A stretch of DNA of 64,000 nt from Gorillibacterium timonense (GCF_001457415.1 NZ_LN881724.1:1054001-1118000); one strand, 5' to 3'. Shown: positions 36,249 to 45,677, counted from the first letter of the stretch. Notes: a model not told the origin generated them from the letters alone. A program made the numbers and translations.

Positions 36249-36704
36249 ATGTCTGAGAAATCGAATGAAACCGTCAAGCTGTCCCAATGGGACGCGCTGC
36301 TGGTCGAATCGCTGCGCGGGAAGGGCTTGTCGGATGACGAGCTCCTGGACCGGGTGAAGACCGGAGCTTTGCCGAAGGATGAGAGCAGATTCGAATTTGA
36401 CTATCACCGGCTGACCGAGCTTCAGGCGGAGAATCCGGATGTCTTCGAGCAAGCCGTGAAGAAGGGTTATCAGATCAAGTTTAATACAATCGGCGGAATT
36501 CGGAGCTGGATTGAAGTGGCCTTGGACAAAGAGGCTCTGCTGGAGCTGGGTAAGGGCAAGGAAGCGGTTGAAGTCCGTTTGACTGCTGGGGAGAGAGCCT
36601 TGTTGGAGTCGGTTCTGTCCTACGGCTGGCAGATCGCCGAAGCAACCCCCGAAGAGAATGGCGAAGAATGGTATGTAAAGGTTAAACCGATCCAGCATTC
36701 CTGA
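36249..36704 (+). CDS. Hypothetical protein at the end of the opp operon
   Basis: I do not recognise this 151-residue protein. It is soluble, acidic and mostly helical in its first half (about residues 1-70, with SDDELLDRVKTGALP). A probable beta-rich second part contains YQIKFNTIGGIRSWIEVAL and ends in SYGWQIAEATPEEN. There is no signal peptide, membrane segment or cysteine. The ATG lies 15 nt after oppF with GAGGGGAA upstream, and a terminator follows, so it is a sixth member of the operon. The spacing suggests a function tied to peptide uptake, but nothing more can be said. Confidence 0.7.
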   Translation: MSEKSNETVKLSQWDALLVESLRGKGLSDDELLDRVKTGALPKDESRFEFDYHRLTELQAENPDVFEQAVKKGYQIKFNTIGGIRSWIEVALDKEALLELGKGKEAVEVRLTAGERALLESVLSYGWQIAEATPEENGEEWYVKVKPIQHS

Positions 36705-36781
36705 TTGATGCTTTCTTGAGAGAAGCTTCTTTAACGGAAATCGTTGTGTGCACAGCAGAGCTATCCAATATTGCTAGCAGC

Positions 36782-36809
36782 CCCCCGTTTTTTCTGCGCG
36801 GGGGTTTTT
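36782..36809 (+). terminator. Terminator of the opp operon
   Basis: CCCCCG/CGGGGG stem with an 11-nt loop, followed by TTTTT. Confidence 0.85.
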
Positions 36810-36938
36810 CTATTTTAGAACGATAGATGCATGGAATGCGATATTTCGGTATCCATTCAGATAGATACTGGTCAAGAGGAAGAAAATACAGCAAAATAGA
36901 GGAAAAGAAGCCTGTCATACGGGAGGTTCCCTTCAAGC

Positions 36939-37979
36939 ATGAATGAGAAAATCAAATACCAGATCATCATGCAAGGGATCACGGGCAAGAATGTGTCCAA
37001 GATCTGCAGGGAATACGGAATATCCCGAACCTTGTACTATCGTTGGAACAAGGCGTACCGGGAGCAGGGCATGAAGGGGCTTGCCGCGAAGGAGCGCAAG
37101 CCGAAGATGCCGAATCAAACGGACAAACGAACGGAAAAGCGGATCTTACAGCATGCCGTTAAGTATCCCGAGGACGGACCGAAACGGATCTCTTATGAGC
37201 TGCAGGATGAAGGGGTTCGCTTGGGTGAATCAGGCATCTACAACGTGCTGAAGCGGAACGGGCTGAGCACGAGAAAGCAGCGCGAAGCCTATGCGCGGCA
37301 GGTGAAAGAGAAGCACCGGACCCAAGAATCCGGTGGAGTGACCGCACGATCGGGATCCGGCAAGATCCAGCGGCTTGACCTGACCATGAAGAACCCGCAG
37401 AACGCGAGGCCTGGCTACCTCTGCCTGCAAAGCATTCAGAACATGGGACGCTTCCCGAAGATCGGCGTCGTCTATCTCTACACGATCTATGATGCCTATT
37501 CCCGCCTTGCGCTCGTCAAGCTCTACAACCGCAAGGATTCCATTCAGATCATCGAATTCATGGAGACGAAGATCATGCCGCTCCTCAAAACCTTCCGGTT
37601 CCGGATCGAGCATTTGGTCACGAACAAGAGCCGGGATTTCACCACCCATTGGGAGCGCGGATCGCACTCTTACTCCGACTATCTGCTTGGTCAAGGGATT
37701 CAGCAGGTCAGCGTTTCTGCCGGCAAGGAAGACATCTTCCGGCCGATCCATTCCTTCGTCTCGCGGGTATCCAAAGAGTTTTTTCAGCAGGCGTGGGCAG
37801 ATGAGACGATCGACAGCTTCGACAAATTGGATGTGGGGCTGAAAGCATTTTTGGTGGAGTACAATTTCACTCGGGCGATCATGGACGGGCCTCATCAAGG
37901 TCGGACTCCCGCGGATGTCGTCCTGGATTACTTGGGTCATCAGGAACCATTGCCCTTATGGGTATTTACGAGGAGATAG
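36939..37979 (+). CDS. Integrase-like (rve fold) protein with degenerate catalytic residues
   Basis: This 346-residue protein has an N-terminal helix-turn-helix (SKICREYGISRTLYYRWNKA), a helical linker and an RNase H-like integrase core resembling IS481-type transposases. All three DDE positions appear substituted: the first Asp region reads YLCLQSI (Ser165), the TDNGREF motif reads TNKSRDF (Asn229) and the NAFVER motif reads HSFVSR (Ser275). I see no terminal inverted repeats. An intact frame with lost catalysis suggests a domesticated DNA-binding protein rather than an active transposase. Five nt separate it from the FAD gene, so they are probably coexpressed. Confidence 0.75.
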   Translation: MNEKIKYQIIMQGITGKNVSKICREYGISRTLYYRWNKAYREQGMKGLAAKERKPKMPNQTDKRTEKRILQHAVKYPEDGPKRISYELQDEGVRLGESGIYNVLKRNGLSTRKQREAYARQVKEKHRTQESGGVTARSGSGKIQRLDLTMKNPQNARPGYLCLQSIQNMGRFPKIGVVYLYTIYDAYSRLALVKLYNRKDSIQIIEFMETKIMPLLKTFRFRIEHLVTNKSRDFTTHWERGSHSYSDYLLGQGIQQVSVSAGKEDIFRPIHSFVSRVSKEFFQQAWADETIDSFDKLDVGLKAFLVEYNFTRAIMDGPHQGRTPADVVLDYLGHQEPLPLWVFTRR

Positions 37980-37984
37980 TCGGC

Positions 37985-39250
37985 ATGCATAAGCTGGACC
38001 GCCACATGAGAATCGGAATTATCGGAGCCGGAATGTCCGGAGCCTCGGCCGCTCACTATTTGAAACAAAAGGGCTACACAAGGATCACGCTCCTAGAAAA
38101 GGACGACAGCGCCGGCGGGAAATGCCATTCGATTCACTACCGGGGAAGAACCTATGAGATGGGAGCGCTGATCGGGCTTCCCACGTCCCGCCATACCATC
38201 GAACTGATGAAGGAATACGGACTGGAAGAGAAGGGCCCGCTGCTTGAACGCGGATTTTTTGACAACGAGGGCCGTAAAATCTCACAGATTCCGGTAGGAT
38301 TGGTGCAGGAGTTCGCCAAAGAATTCAAAAGACTGCCGCAGCTGCTTGGCCGCTATCAAAAGCTGCAGGAGCCAGGCTTTCTGGGGCTGCCCCCCGAGCT
38401 GTGCCGGCCATTTGCTGAATGGTGCGATGAAAACGGACTCCCGGTCACGATGGAGGTGTTCCGGCACTACTTCAGCACCTTCGGGTTCGGCAGCGTGGAG
38501 AACACCCCTGCCGCTTATGTATTGAAATTTCTCAGTTATGAGAACCTGCTGTCCTTCATCGAGATCACGCATATGATCACTTGGCCGTCTGGAGTGCGCG
38601 AATTGATTCGGCGGATGGCGGATCGCATCGAGGACCTCCGGCTCACTTGTGAAGTTCGAAGAATGGAACCGCAGAGCAGCGGTGAAATCCGAGTCGAGAC
38701 GGATCATGAAGCCTTCACCTTCGACAAAGTCATTTATACGGGACCGATGCATCAGCTTGGCCGCCTGCTCGACCTTCCGCCAGAGGACGTAGAGCTTTTG
38801 TCCTTGATTCGGCACGAGCGGTTTCGCGTCTATGCGTACAGTGTTCGTGATCTGCCGCCTCATTCCGGCTATTTGCCGGAAAACCTTCAACCCGGCCGGA
38901 ATGGCGATATGATGGCCTGGTATTATCGCTGGAAGAGTCGGGAGGCAAATGATCTCGTCACCATCTACGTGATGGAGAACGAGAAGTTGAGCGATGCCGA
39001 GATTCGGGAGAACATCGAAGCCACGCTGAAGCGGCTCGGCGGAACAAGCATTCGTCTGTTTATGATGAAGTCCTGGCTGCATTTTCCTCATGTGGGAGCT
39101 GAAGCTCTTCGCTCCGGTTTTTATGAGCGCTTGGATCGACTTCAGGGCCAAAGGGGGATCTATTACGCGGGTGAGCTGTTCAATTTTCCTACTCTGGAAC
39201 GTTGTGCGGCCTATTCAAAGCATCTGGTGGAACGCTTCTTTTCTGAATAA
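37985..39250 (+). CDS. FAD-dependent amine-oxidase-like oxidoreductase
   Basis: This 421-residue flavoprotein has a dinucleotide-binding motif, GIIGAGMSGASAAHYL, followed by TLLEKDDSAGGKCHSI (the GG-containing FAD motif). It ends in IYYAGELFNFPTLERCAAYS, where FAD is contacted again. The fold matches the amine oxidase/phytoene desaturase superfamily. The ATG at 37985 (GAGGAG about 9 nt upstream) is preferred over ATG 37958, which would overlap the preceding gene. The substrate is unknown. It is tightly linked to the integrase-like gene. Confidence 0.85.
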   Translation: MHKLDRHMRIGIIGAGMSGASAAHYLKQKGYTRITLLEKDDSAGGKCHSIHYRGRTYEMGALIGLPTSRHTIELMKEYGLEEKGPLLERGFFDNEGRKISQIPVGLVQEFAKEFKRLPQLLGRYQKLQEPGFLGLPPELCRPFAEWCDENGLPVTMEVFRHYFSTFGFGSVENTPAAYVLKFLSYENLLSFIEITHMITWPSGVRELIRRMADRIEDLRLTCEVRRMEPQSSGEIRVETDHEAFTFDKVIYTGPMHQLGRLLDLPPEDVELLSLIRHERFRVYAYSVRDLPPHSGYLPENLQPGRNGDMMAWYYRWKSREANDLVTIYVMENEKLSDAEIRENIEATLKRLGGTSIRLFMMKSWLHFPHVGAEALRSGFYERLDRLQGQRGIYYAGELFNFPTLERCAAYSKHLVERFFSE

Positions 39251-39329
39251 TTTTACTTTGGAGTTGAGTTTGCATACCCGTTGAAGAATGCGCTTACAAA
39301 CAGGGCAATCAGGAGGTTTCTGTACACAG

Positions 39330-39369
39330 GCAAAAAGTTATCATGTGATCGATGGCGATAGCTTTTTGC
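39330..39369. terminator. Terminator after the FAD oxidoreductase
   Basis: GCAAAAAG/CTTTTTGC plus TATC/GATA form a stem with a 14-nt loop. A and T runs make it usable on both strands. Confidence 0.65.
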
Positions 39370-39510
39370 AAAATCCAAACTGTAAACCGAACTTCAAAGT
39401 GATCTTGAAAACCCGCGTCCTATCAAGATTTTCTCGGATTTGCTGAGTCTTTCGACCTTGCGATATAGTCGAAGAGAAGGATTGACTACACAAGGTTAGG
39501 GGAGTTGGCG

Positions 39511-40440
39511 ATGTTTCTATTCGAAGCGATGCCGTGGTATTCGGTGCTCATGTGGTTCCTTGTTCTTGCTGGACTTATGTTTGTCAATGAATTGGCGCGG
39601 CTTAGCAAATGGGTTTCCCTCGTGCTGTTCCTGGTCGTGCCGGTGGTTCTGACGGTGACGGTTTGGCCGAATACGGCCGGAGAAGGCTCCAGCGTAGGGA
39701 CCTGGTTCCACTGGGTTAAGGTGTATTCTGCTCTCGCGGGCTGTTTGGGCTTTTTGGCTATCCGCTTCGTCAAAGGCTGGAGTACGAACAAATATGCTCT
39801 GATGTTCCCGCCCGCTATTCTGGCGCTTAACATTCTGGAGGCAGTCATCCGCGATTTCCAAGTCTACGGTCTGGACGGAATCGTTGACGGTGTCACGATG
39901 AACGGCGGTCCTTGGAACATTATGAACGGCATCGCCGGGATTCTGAATATCATCACGATCTCGGGCTGGATGGGCATCTACATCAGCAAGGACCGTTCGC
40001 AGGATATGATCTGGCCGGATCAGCTCTGGTTCTGGATCATCGCCTATGATATCTGGAACTTCGCCTATGTTTACAATTGCGTATCGGACCACTCCTTCTA
40101 TGCGGGCGCCGCACTCTTGATCTCCTGCACCATTCCGGCGTTTTTCTTCAAGAAAGGGGCTTGGTTGCAACACCGAGCGCAGACGCTTGCCATTTGGATG
40201 ATGTTTACGATGTCGTTTCCGGCGTTCGTCAGCACCTCTAAGTTCGCTGTCGAGTCCTCTCACAGCGAGGCCGCCCTTTGGACGGTGAGCGGCTTGTCTC
40301 TTGCCGCGAACGTAGCTGTACTTATCTACCACATCTACAAAATCGCTAAGCACAAGCGCAATCCGCTGAAGGAAGAAATCTATACCGATTTGGCCGTCTA
40401 TCGGAAGGTAGCGGACGCAAGCCGCACGATTGCCGGATAA
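39511..40440 (+). CDS. DUF5692 family membrane protein
   Basis: This 309-residue integral membrane protein has about seven to eight hydrophobic helices spread along the whole length and a short polar C-terminus. The central region (LNILEAVIRDFQVYG, MNGIAGILNIITISGWMGI, YDIWNFAYVYNC) matches what I recall as DUF5692. The function is unknown. The ATG at 39511 follows GGGGAG; an in-frame TTG at 39505 is a weaker alternative. It is transcribed alone between two terminators. Confidence 0.78.
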   Translation: MFLFEAMPWYSVLMWFLVLAGLMFVNELARLSKWVSLVLFLVVPVVLTVTVWPNTAGEGSSVGTWFHWVKVYSALAGCLGFLAIRFVKGWSTNKYALMFPPAILALNILEAVIRDFQVYGLDGIVDGVTMNGGPWNIMNGIAGILNIITISGWMGIYISKDRSQDMIWPDQLWFWIIAYDIWNFAYVYNCVSDHSFYAGAALLISCTIPAFFFKKGAWLQHRAQTLAIWMMFTMSFPAFVSTSKFAVESSHSEAALWTVSGLSLAANVAVLIYHIYKIAKHKRNPLKEEIYTDLAVYRKVADASRTIAG

Positions 40441-40505
40441 AAGCTTGGCATGCCATGCGAGCATAGACAGTACTGCTGCTGTGAGAAGATGATTTCGGTC
40501 GTGCA

Positions 40506-40552
40506 AAAGGAAGCCTCCACTCCCGCCAGTCGACGGGATGGAGGCTTTTGCG
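40506..40552. terminator. Bidirectional terminator between the DUF5692 gene and the bicupin
   Basis: AAGCCTCCA/TGGAGGCTT forms a 9-bp stem with inner CCCG/CGGG pairing. Converging genes lie on each side. Confidence 0.8.
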
Positions 40553-40565
40553 GTTATGAAGAATT

Positions 40566-41762
40566 TCATTTCTTCGGATAATAAGAGAAACCGGGGTACT
40601 TGACGACGGGCCACTTTTCTTTGCGCAGAGCGGAGAGCAGATCGGGACCCACCTGGAGGTTGCTGCTGACGAGCGCGGGCGGGGTGAGTGCCATCCATTG
40701 GTTAAGCGAGAGATCGGCGAACCGGTCGCTCTTGAACATTTCCAGAAACCACAAGATTTCGCTGCCGGTGTTCTGAATGTAATGCCCGAAGGCGAAGGGC
40801 ACGTATCCGACGTCGCCCGCACGGTAATCAAAGGTTCTTGCCACTCCGTTCCCGCCAAAAACCGTCATGCGCCCTTGACCGGTCAGGTAGTACTGCCACT
40901 CATCATTATTCGGATGCCAATGAAGCTCACGCATCGCTCCCGGCTCGATCTCAACCAGTGCGGCGGCGATCGTCTTCGCAATCGGAAAGTTGGAGGAATC
41001 CACAATCCGCACGCTGCCGCCGGGAGTCTTGAGGGGAGGTTGGGCAAGCAGCCGATGCTTGAAGCTGAGCGGAACCGTCCCATAAGGGGAAGAGACGGCT
41101 TGGCTTTCCAACGAGCCAGGTACTTCACCTTGATAGATGTAGACCTGATCGTCCGGAATGCGCGCGAACGCCTGAGTCGGGACTCCAAAGTTGACAGATA
41201 GCACATCCTTTGGGGTATGAGCGAACCAATCGGAGATCGACAGCGTGTTCAAGTCGGAAAAATGCCCGTCATCGAAAACGAGCAGAAATTCGCAGCCGTC
41301 GGCGAGTCCCTGAATGGAATGCGGCAGACCTGCTGGAAAATACCAAAGATCCCCCGGTCCGATGTCCGCTAGAAAATTGCGCCCGTTCGAATCGATCGCG
41401 GTTACCCGCGCGGTTCCCCAGATCATGTACGCCCATTCGGCCTGCTGATGCCAGTGAAGCTCGCGGACTCCTCCTGGGGTGAGGTACATGTTCACACCCG
41501 CAAGTGTTGTCGCGATCGGAAGATCACGGACCGTGATCTCCCGCGACCAGCCTCCCTGGTTCAGCTGCATATGGGCGTCCGAGAAGGAAAACTTCAGATT
41601 CGGCAATAAGCCCGAATCGGTGACAGGGGGGACCAGCATATCGGGATTTTCGAAGTCCCGAAGAATGTCCCGTGGTCCGTAATCCGGGCCTCCGGCTCCA
41701 TCCGCTCGAATCGGCTGCGGGATCGGACTTGGGGCCGAGCCCGCTTCGTGAGGCTTATTCAT
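40566..41762 (-). CDS. Bicupin, oxalate decarboxylase family
   Basis: This 398-residue protein has two cupin domains, each with the Mn-binding motif. The first is [12 protein letters not shown] with a later LPHSI; the second is [14 protein letters not shown] with GHYIQN. OxdC converts oxalate to formate and CO2 using manganese. One oddity: the lid of the first active site, SENST in B. subtilis OxdC, reads SDLNT here, so the lid Glu is replaced by Asp and its neighbours differ. That lid decides between decarboxylase and oxidase activity. The ATG at 41762 follows GGAGGGAA. Confidence 0.88.
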   Translation of the reverse strand: MNKPHEAGSAPSPIPQPIRADGAGGPDYGPRDILRDFENPDMLVPPVTDSGLLPNLKFSFSDAHMQLNQGGWSREITVRDLPIATTLAGVNMYLTPGGVRELHWHQQAEWAYMIWGTARVTAIDSNGRNFLADIGPGDLWYFPAGLPHSIQGLADGCEFLLVFDDGHFSDLNTLSISDWFAHTPKDVLSVNFGVPTQAFARIPDDQVYIYQGEVPGSLESQAVSSPYGTVPLSFKHRLLAQPPLKTPGGSVRIVDSSNFPIAKTIAAALVEIEPGAMRELHWHPNNDEWQYYLTGQGRMTVFGGNGVARTFDYRAGDVGYVPFAFGHYIQNTGSEILWFLEMFKSDRFADLSLNQWMALTPPALVSSNLQVGPDLLSALRKEKWPVVKYPGFSYYPKK

Positions 41763-41898
41763 GTCTAAATTCCCTCCATAGAACGATAGAGATGAGATTT
41801 CTATCATTATATGGGCCTTATGCAATCCTATTCGATCGAGATGCTTTCAGGGCGGCGAATCTTCGATTATACGGATATAGGGATATACGACAAACTGA

Positions 41899-42912
41899 TT
41901 ACGCCTTTTGTCTGATCAGGAGATACAGGAAATAGGGCGCACCGATGAAGGCGGCGACGATACCGGCGGGAATCCCGTTCGGATCGGCCAGATTGCGGCC
42001 GATGGTGTCCGCGACGAGAAGCAGCCAGCCGCCGGTCAGCAGAGCGACCGGCAGAGACAGCTGGTTGCGCGGCCCCACAAGCGCCCGCGCGATATGCGGA
42101 GCCATCAGCCCGATGAAGCTGATGCCGCCGGTAACGGAGACGGAGGACGCTGCCAAGGCGACGGCGGCAAGGAGGAGCAGCATCCGTTCCCGGTGAATCG
42201 GCAGGCCGACGCCGATGCTGACCGTATCGCTGAGCTCCAGCAGATTCAAGGAATTCGCCTTCAATAGAGTGAAGGGAACTAGAAGGAGCAGCCAAGGCAA
42301 GAGCGCCCAGATGAAGACGGAATCGGTCCCCCAGATGCTGCCCGCGAGCCATTTGGCGATGAAATCGACTTTTTGCCGCTCGGAGGACGAGATCAGTACG
42401 ATCATGACGCCGGACAGAGCGAGAGAAAAGCCGATGCCCACGAGTACGAGCCGGATGGGCTGCATGCCTTCTCCCTTGCGGTAGGAGAAGGCATAGAGCA
42501 GGACTGCCGTAAGGAAGGCACCGGCAAATGCAGCGAAAGGCAGCGCGTAGACGAAAGACCCCGGATCGATCGGCATATACAGGAAGAAGATTGCGACGCC
42601 AAGGCCGGCGCCGGAGTTGATGCCGATGATGCCGGGATCGGCGAGGTCGTTCTTCGTCAGCCGCTGCAGGATTGCGCCGGACAAAGCCAACCCCATCCCG
42701 GCAAGTAGGGTGATGAAGATGCGGGGGAGCCGAATGGAGAAGAGGACAAATTCCTCCTTCTTGGTCCCATACCCGAATAAAACGGGCAGCAGCCGATTAT
42801 AGGACAGCGAAGAATATCCCCATCCGGCGGCGATCCACAGCGTAACAAGGATGAGCGCAAGTAGTGCGAGCAGGATGAGTCTTTGCCTGCGGATGAGATG
42901 AGGTTGAATCAC
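41899..42912 (-). CDS. Iron-siderophore ABC transporter permease (FecCD family, second subunit)
   Basis: This 337-residue FecCD-type permease has about nine to ten helices. It shows FSIRLPRIFITLLAGMGLALSG, NDLADPGIIGINSGAGLG and GGISFIGLMAPHIARALVGP, the last being the coupling segment. The GTG at 42912 overlaps the upstream stop by 4 nt and has AGGAGG upstream, so it is preferred over an earlier in-frame start at 42945. It forms the channel with the preceding subunit. The ATPase partner is not in this window. Confidence 0.92.
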   Translation of the reverse strand: MIQPHLIRRQRLILLALLALILVTLWIAAGWGYSSLSYNRLLPVLFGYGTKKEEFVLFSIRLPRIFITLLAGMGLALSGAILQRLTKNDLADPGIIGINSGAGLGVAIFFLYMPIDPGSFVYALPFAAFAGAFLTAVLLYAFSYRKGEGMQPIRLVLVGIGFSLALSGVMIVLISSSERQKVDFIAKWLAGSIWGTDSVFIWALLPWLLLLVPFTLLKANSLNLLELSDTVSIGVGLPIHRERMLLLLAAVALAASSVSVTGGISFIGLMAPHIARALVGPRNQLSLPVALLTGGWLLLVADTIGRNLADPNGIPAGIVAAFIGAPYFLYLLIRQKA

Positions 42913-43916
42913 GATGCGCCGCCTCCTTTCTTGTTGACGATCCATAGGAAGAAGGGAAGTCCCAGCATAGCGACGATGGCCGTAACGGAGGTTTCATAAG
43001 GAGCGTTAATCGTTCGTCCGACTGTATCCGCCAGCAGCATGAAGACGGCCCCGGTGAGCGCGGAGATGGGAACCACCTTGCGGTAATCCGGTCCCGTGAC
43101 GGCGCGAACCATATGCGGCACCATCAGTCCGATGAAGGCGAGATTGCCGACAAGGGCGACGGATGCTCCGGCGAGAATGATGATGACGACGAAGAGGATG
43201 ATTTTGATACGGGCGGTGTTCTGTCCGAGTCCGGAAGCGACCTCCTCGCTAAGGCTGAGGACGGTGAGCTGCCGAGACAGCAAAAGGGCAACGAGAATCC
43301 CGACGGCGATGAACGGGGTGATGACAGCCAACTGCTTCCAAGTGGTCCCGATCACCCCGCCAGCGTTCCAGAGGGAGATTTCCTGCGAGATCTTGAAGGT
43401 GATGCCGATCGCTTCGGATATGGCTGTCAACAATGCCGAGACCGCCGCTCCGGCGAGAACGATTCGTAGAGGGGAGAAGCCTCCCTTGTTCATGGCGCTG
43501 ATTCCGAAGACAAGCAGCGTGCCGATGCCGGCGCCCAAGAAGCAGGCCAGCATGATCCCGAGCGTCCCGGCACCCGGATAGAAGGCGAGAACGACGGCCA
43601 GCATGGCGTTTGCTCCCGCAGTCAAGCCGAGCAGCCCGGGATCGGCGAGGGGGTTGCGAGTCATCCCCTGCATGATCGCTCCCGAAACCGCCAAAGCCGA
43701 TCCGACGGCTAAAGCGGCGAGCTCCCGAGGCAGGCGGAATTCCCGGATGAGCAGGCTGGTCTTTTCCGTGGGCTTTGTTGTAAGCGCCAGCCATACATCT
43801 CGGAAGGTGCTGTCAGCCGCGCCGTACAGCAGCGAGAGGGCAAACATCCCGATCAAAGCAAGAAAACCGATTGTGAGCAGATAACCAAAAGGGAGCCTTC
43901 GTTTTTCCGCATGCAT
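42909..43916 (-). CDS. Iron-siderophore ABC transporter permease (FecCD family, first subunit)
   Basis: This 335-residue permease of the BtuC/FecC type has RLPRELAALAVGSALAVSGA, NPLADPGLLGLTAGANA and VALVGNLAFIGLMVPHMVRA. It has about nine to ten transmembrane helices. The ATG follows AAAGGAGG. It is separated from the binding-protein gene by a terminator-like hairpin and coupled (GTGA) to the second permease. Iron control is inferred from the Fur box upstream of the operon. Confidence 0.92.
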   Translation of the reverse strand: MHAEKRRLPFGYLLTIGFLALIGMFALSLLYGAADSTFRDVWLALTTKPTEKTSLLIREFRLPRELAALAVGSALAVSGAIMQGMTRNPLADPGLLGLTAGANAMLAVVLAFYPGAGTLGIMLACFLGAGIGTLLVFGISAMNKGGFSPLRIVLAGAAVSALLTAISEAIGITFKISQEISLWNAGGVIGTTWKQLAVITPFIAVGILVALLLSRQLTVLSLSEEVASGLGQNTARIKIILFVVIIILAGASVALVGNLAFIGLMVPHMVRAVTGPDYRKVVPISALTGAVFMLLADTVGRTINAPYETSVTAIVAMLGLPFFLWIVNKKGGGAS

Positions 43917-43953
43917 GGGTCATCAACCTCCTTTTTCTAGCTTCTTACGAAAA

Positions 43954-43983
43954 GAAGAACCCTTCCCGGGAGGGAAGGGTTCT
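43954..43983 (-). terminator. Attenuator between the siderophore-binding and permease genes
   Basis: On the minus strand AGAACCCTTCCC pairs with GGGAAGGGTTCT and is followed by a TTCTTTTC tail. Partial read-through would leave the binding protein more abundant than the permeases. Confidence 0.75.
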
Positions 43984-43997
43984 CTCCGCAGCCTTTG

Positions 43998-44957
43998 TCA
44001 ATTGCCCAGGAAATGCTGTTTGAAGAATTCGAGCTGGAAGTCCAGCGTGATCGGATCGTTGAAGTAGAATTCCTTCGCGTTGGCTTCAAAGACATGGTTG
44101 TTCTTGACAGCGGGGATATTCTTATAGGTTTCGGTGTCCTGATAGGAGTTATCGGTGTCCGGGTTCTTGCTGACGATCAGGTAATCTCCCGCATATTCGG
44201 GCAGAACTTCGATGGACAGCGCGTAATAGCCATCCTTCGTCGTCGTTTCCTTTACCTTCTCCGGCATGCCGAGCTTCATTTCCTGATAGAGAATTTCCGT
44301 GCCGCGGCCCCAGTGGTCGCCGAAGACGTAGATCTGTTTGTCGAAATTCTCAATGACGGAGACCGTAGCGTCTTGACCGATTTTGGCGCGAATTTCGTCT
44401 CCGGCCGCTTGTGCGCGCTTCTTGAAATCGTCCACCCATGCGCTTGCTTCCTTTTCCTTATTAAGAAGCTTGCCGATCTCTAGATGTTGAGTCAGATAAT
44501 CGACTTTCCCGTACGTATACGTAACGGTCGGAGCGATTTCCTTGAGCTTGTCGATGTTCTTGATGGTGGATAGCCCGATGATGAGATCAGGGTTCAGCTC
44601 GAGGATCTTCTCCAGATTCTCGTCCGAGACCTCGGCTACATCCTTCAGCTTGTCCTGATAGCGGGGATTCATCTTCGACCAGCTGTCCACCCCGACCAGG
44701 TTAACGTCAAGCGCCATCACATTTCCGGCAAAAGAAGAGAGCACGACAACCCGCTGCGGATGAGCCGGCACTTCAACGGGACCATTCTCCGACTGATAAG
44801 TGATCGTGCCGGATTCGGGCTGAGCGGCGGCACTGGCGGTTGGAGCGGTGCTGGAGCTGGGACTTGCGCTCGTTTCCGAACCGGATGATTTGGAGCTTCC
44901 ACATGCTGAAAGCACGAGCAGGAAGATGAGAGTCAAGGGGAGGACAAGCTTTTTCAT
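43998..44957 (-). CDS. Iron-siderophore substrate-binding lipoprotein
   Basis: This is a 319-residue class III solute-binding protein. The lipoprotein signal has lipobox VLSAC (Cys19), then a Ser-rich linker. The helical-backbone fold shows PQRVVVLSSFAGNVMALDV, LNPDLIIGLS and a C-terminal segment ending in FYFNDPITLDFQLEFF. It should capture a ferric siderophore at the membrane surface. The ATG at 44957 follows AAAGGAG, and a Fur box covers the promoter region. The siderophore type is not evident. Confidence 0.93.
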   Translation of the reverse strand: MKKLVLPLTLIFLLVLSACGSSKSSGSETSASPSSSTAPTASAAAQPESGTITYQSENGPVEVPAHPQRVVVLSSFAGNVMALDVNLVGVDSWSKMNPRYQDKLKDVAEVSDENLEKILELNPDLIIGLSTIKNIDKLKEIAPTVTYTYGKVDYLTQHLEIGKLLNKEKEASAWVDDFKKRAQAAGDEIRAKIGQDATVSVIENFDKQIYVFGDHWGRGTEILYQEMKLGMPEKVKETTTKDGYYALSIEVLPEYAGDYLIVSKNPDTDNSYQDTETYKNIPAVKNNHVFEANAKEFYFNDPITLDFQLEFFKQHFLGN

Positions 44958-44980
44958 GGATAGAGGTCTCCTTTGGTAAT

Positions 44981-44995
44981 TGATAATGATTATCA
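44981..44995. promoter_or_regulatory. Fur box
   Basis: TGATAAT-G-ATTATCA is a perfect 7-1-7 inverted repeat matching the Bacillus Fur consensus. It lies 23 bp upstream of the lipoprotein start, so the siderophore operon should be repressed when iron is plentiful. Confidence 0.9.
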
Positions 44996-45148
44996 ATTTC
45001 ATTCAAGATTGAATGATACGCAGGATGGACGATTTTGTCAATGGGGTTTACCCTCCGATGTCGTTGGAAATGCTTGGACATCTACTCCGAAATCCATTAT
45101 GATTTGGTAAAATCAGTCGAGTCAGCCAAGAAAAGGGAGGGTTTGAAA

Positions 45149-45625
45149 GTGGGCAGCTTGTTGGCAAGCGCGCAGAAAGTACAGGATAAGCTTGTGGAGC
45201 TGGGGTATTCCAACCGGATCGTCGAACTGCCAGACAGCGCAAGAACGGCTCAGGAAGCGGCCGATGCGATCGGATGCGAGGTGGCGCAAATTGCCAAATC
45301 GATTATTTTCCGGCTTCAGGATGCGGATGCTCCGCTGCTTGTTGTCGCATGTGGAAGCAACCGGGTGAACGAGAAGGAGCTTTCCATCCGATTGAACGAT
45401 AAGCTGCTCAAGGCGGATGCGGACTTCGTCCGCGAGCGAACCGGATTCGTGATCGGAGGCGTGGCGCCTGTCGGCCATCTGACCGAGTCGATCACCTTTA
45501 TCGATGAAGATCTGTACCAATTCAAGACCATCTGGGCGGCGGCCGGTCATCCGAAGGCGGTCTTTGAGCTGACACCGGAGGAATTGTTGGAGATGACCGG
45601 TGGAGAGGTGATCCGAATCAAATAG
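45149..45625 (+). CDS. YbaK/EbsC family aminoacyl-tRNA deacylase-like protein
   Basis: This 158-residue protein has the YbaK/ProX fold, which clears mischarged tRNA (such as Cys- or Ala-tRNA-Pro). It shows the family blocks IAKSIIFRLQDADAPLLVVACG, the conserved lysine region and TGFVIGGVAPVGHL. The GTG at 45149 follows GGGAGG at 8 nt. Upstream in-frame starts give sequence outside the family. Which tRNA it edits cannot be said. Confidence 0.9.
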   Translation: MGSLLASAQKVQDKLVELGYSNRIVELPDSARTAQEAADAIGCEVAQIAKSIIFRLQDADAPLLVVACGSNRVNEKELSIRLNDKLLKADADFVRERTGFVIGGVAPVGHLTESITFIDEDLYQFKTIWAAAGHPKAVFELTPEELLEMTGGEVIRIK

Positions 45626-45677
45626 ATACGAGATCGAATGTCGGGCCATACGCTGAATACGAGTTTTTATACATAGG

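Noticed and set aside
36939..37979. Active insertion sequence.
   Set aside because: The catalytic residues are replaced, and I could not find terminal inverted repeats or target duplications around it.
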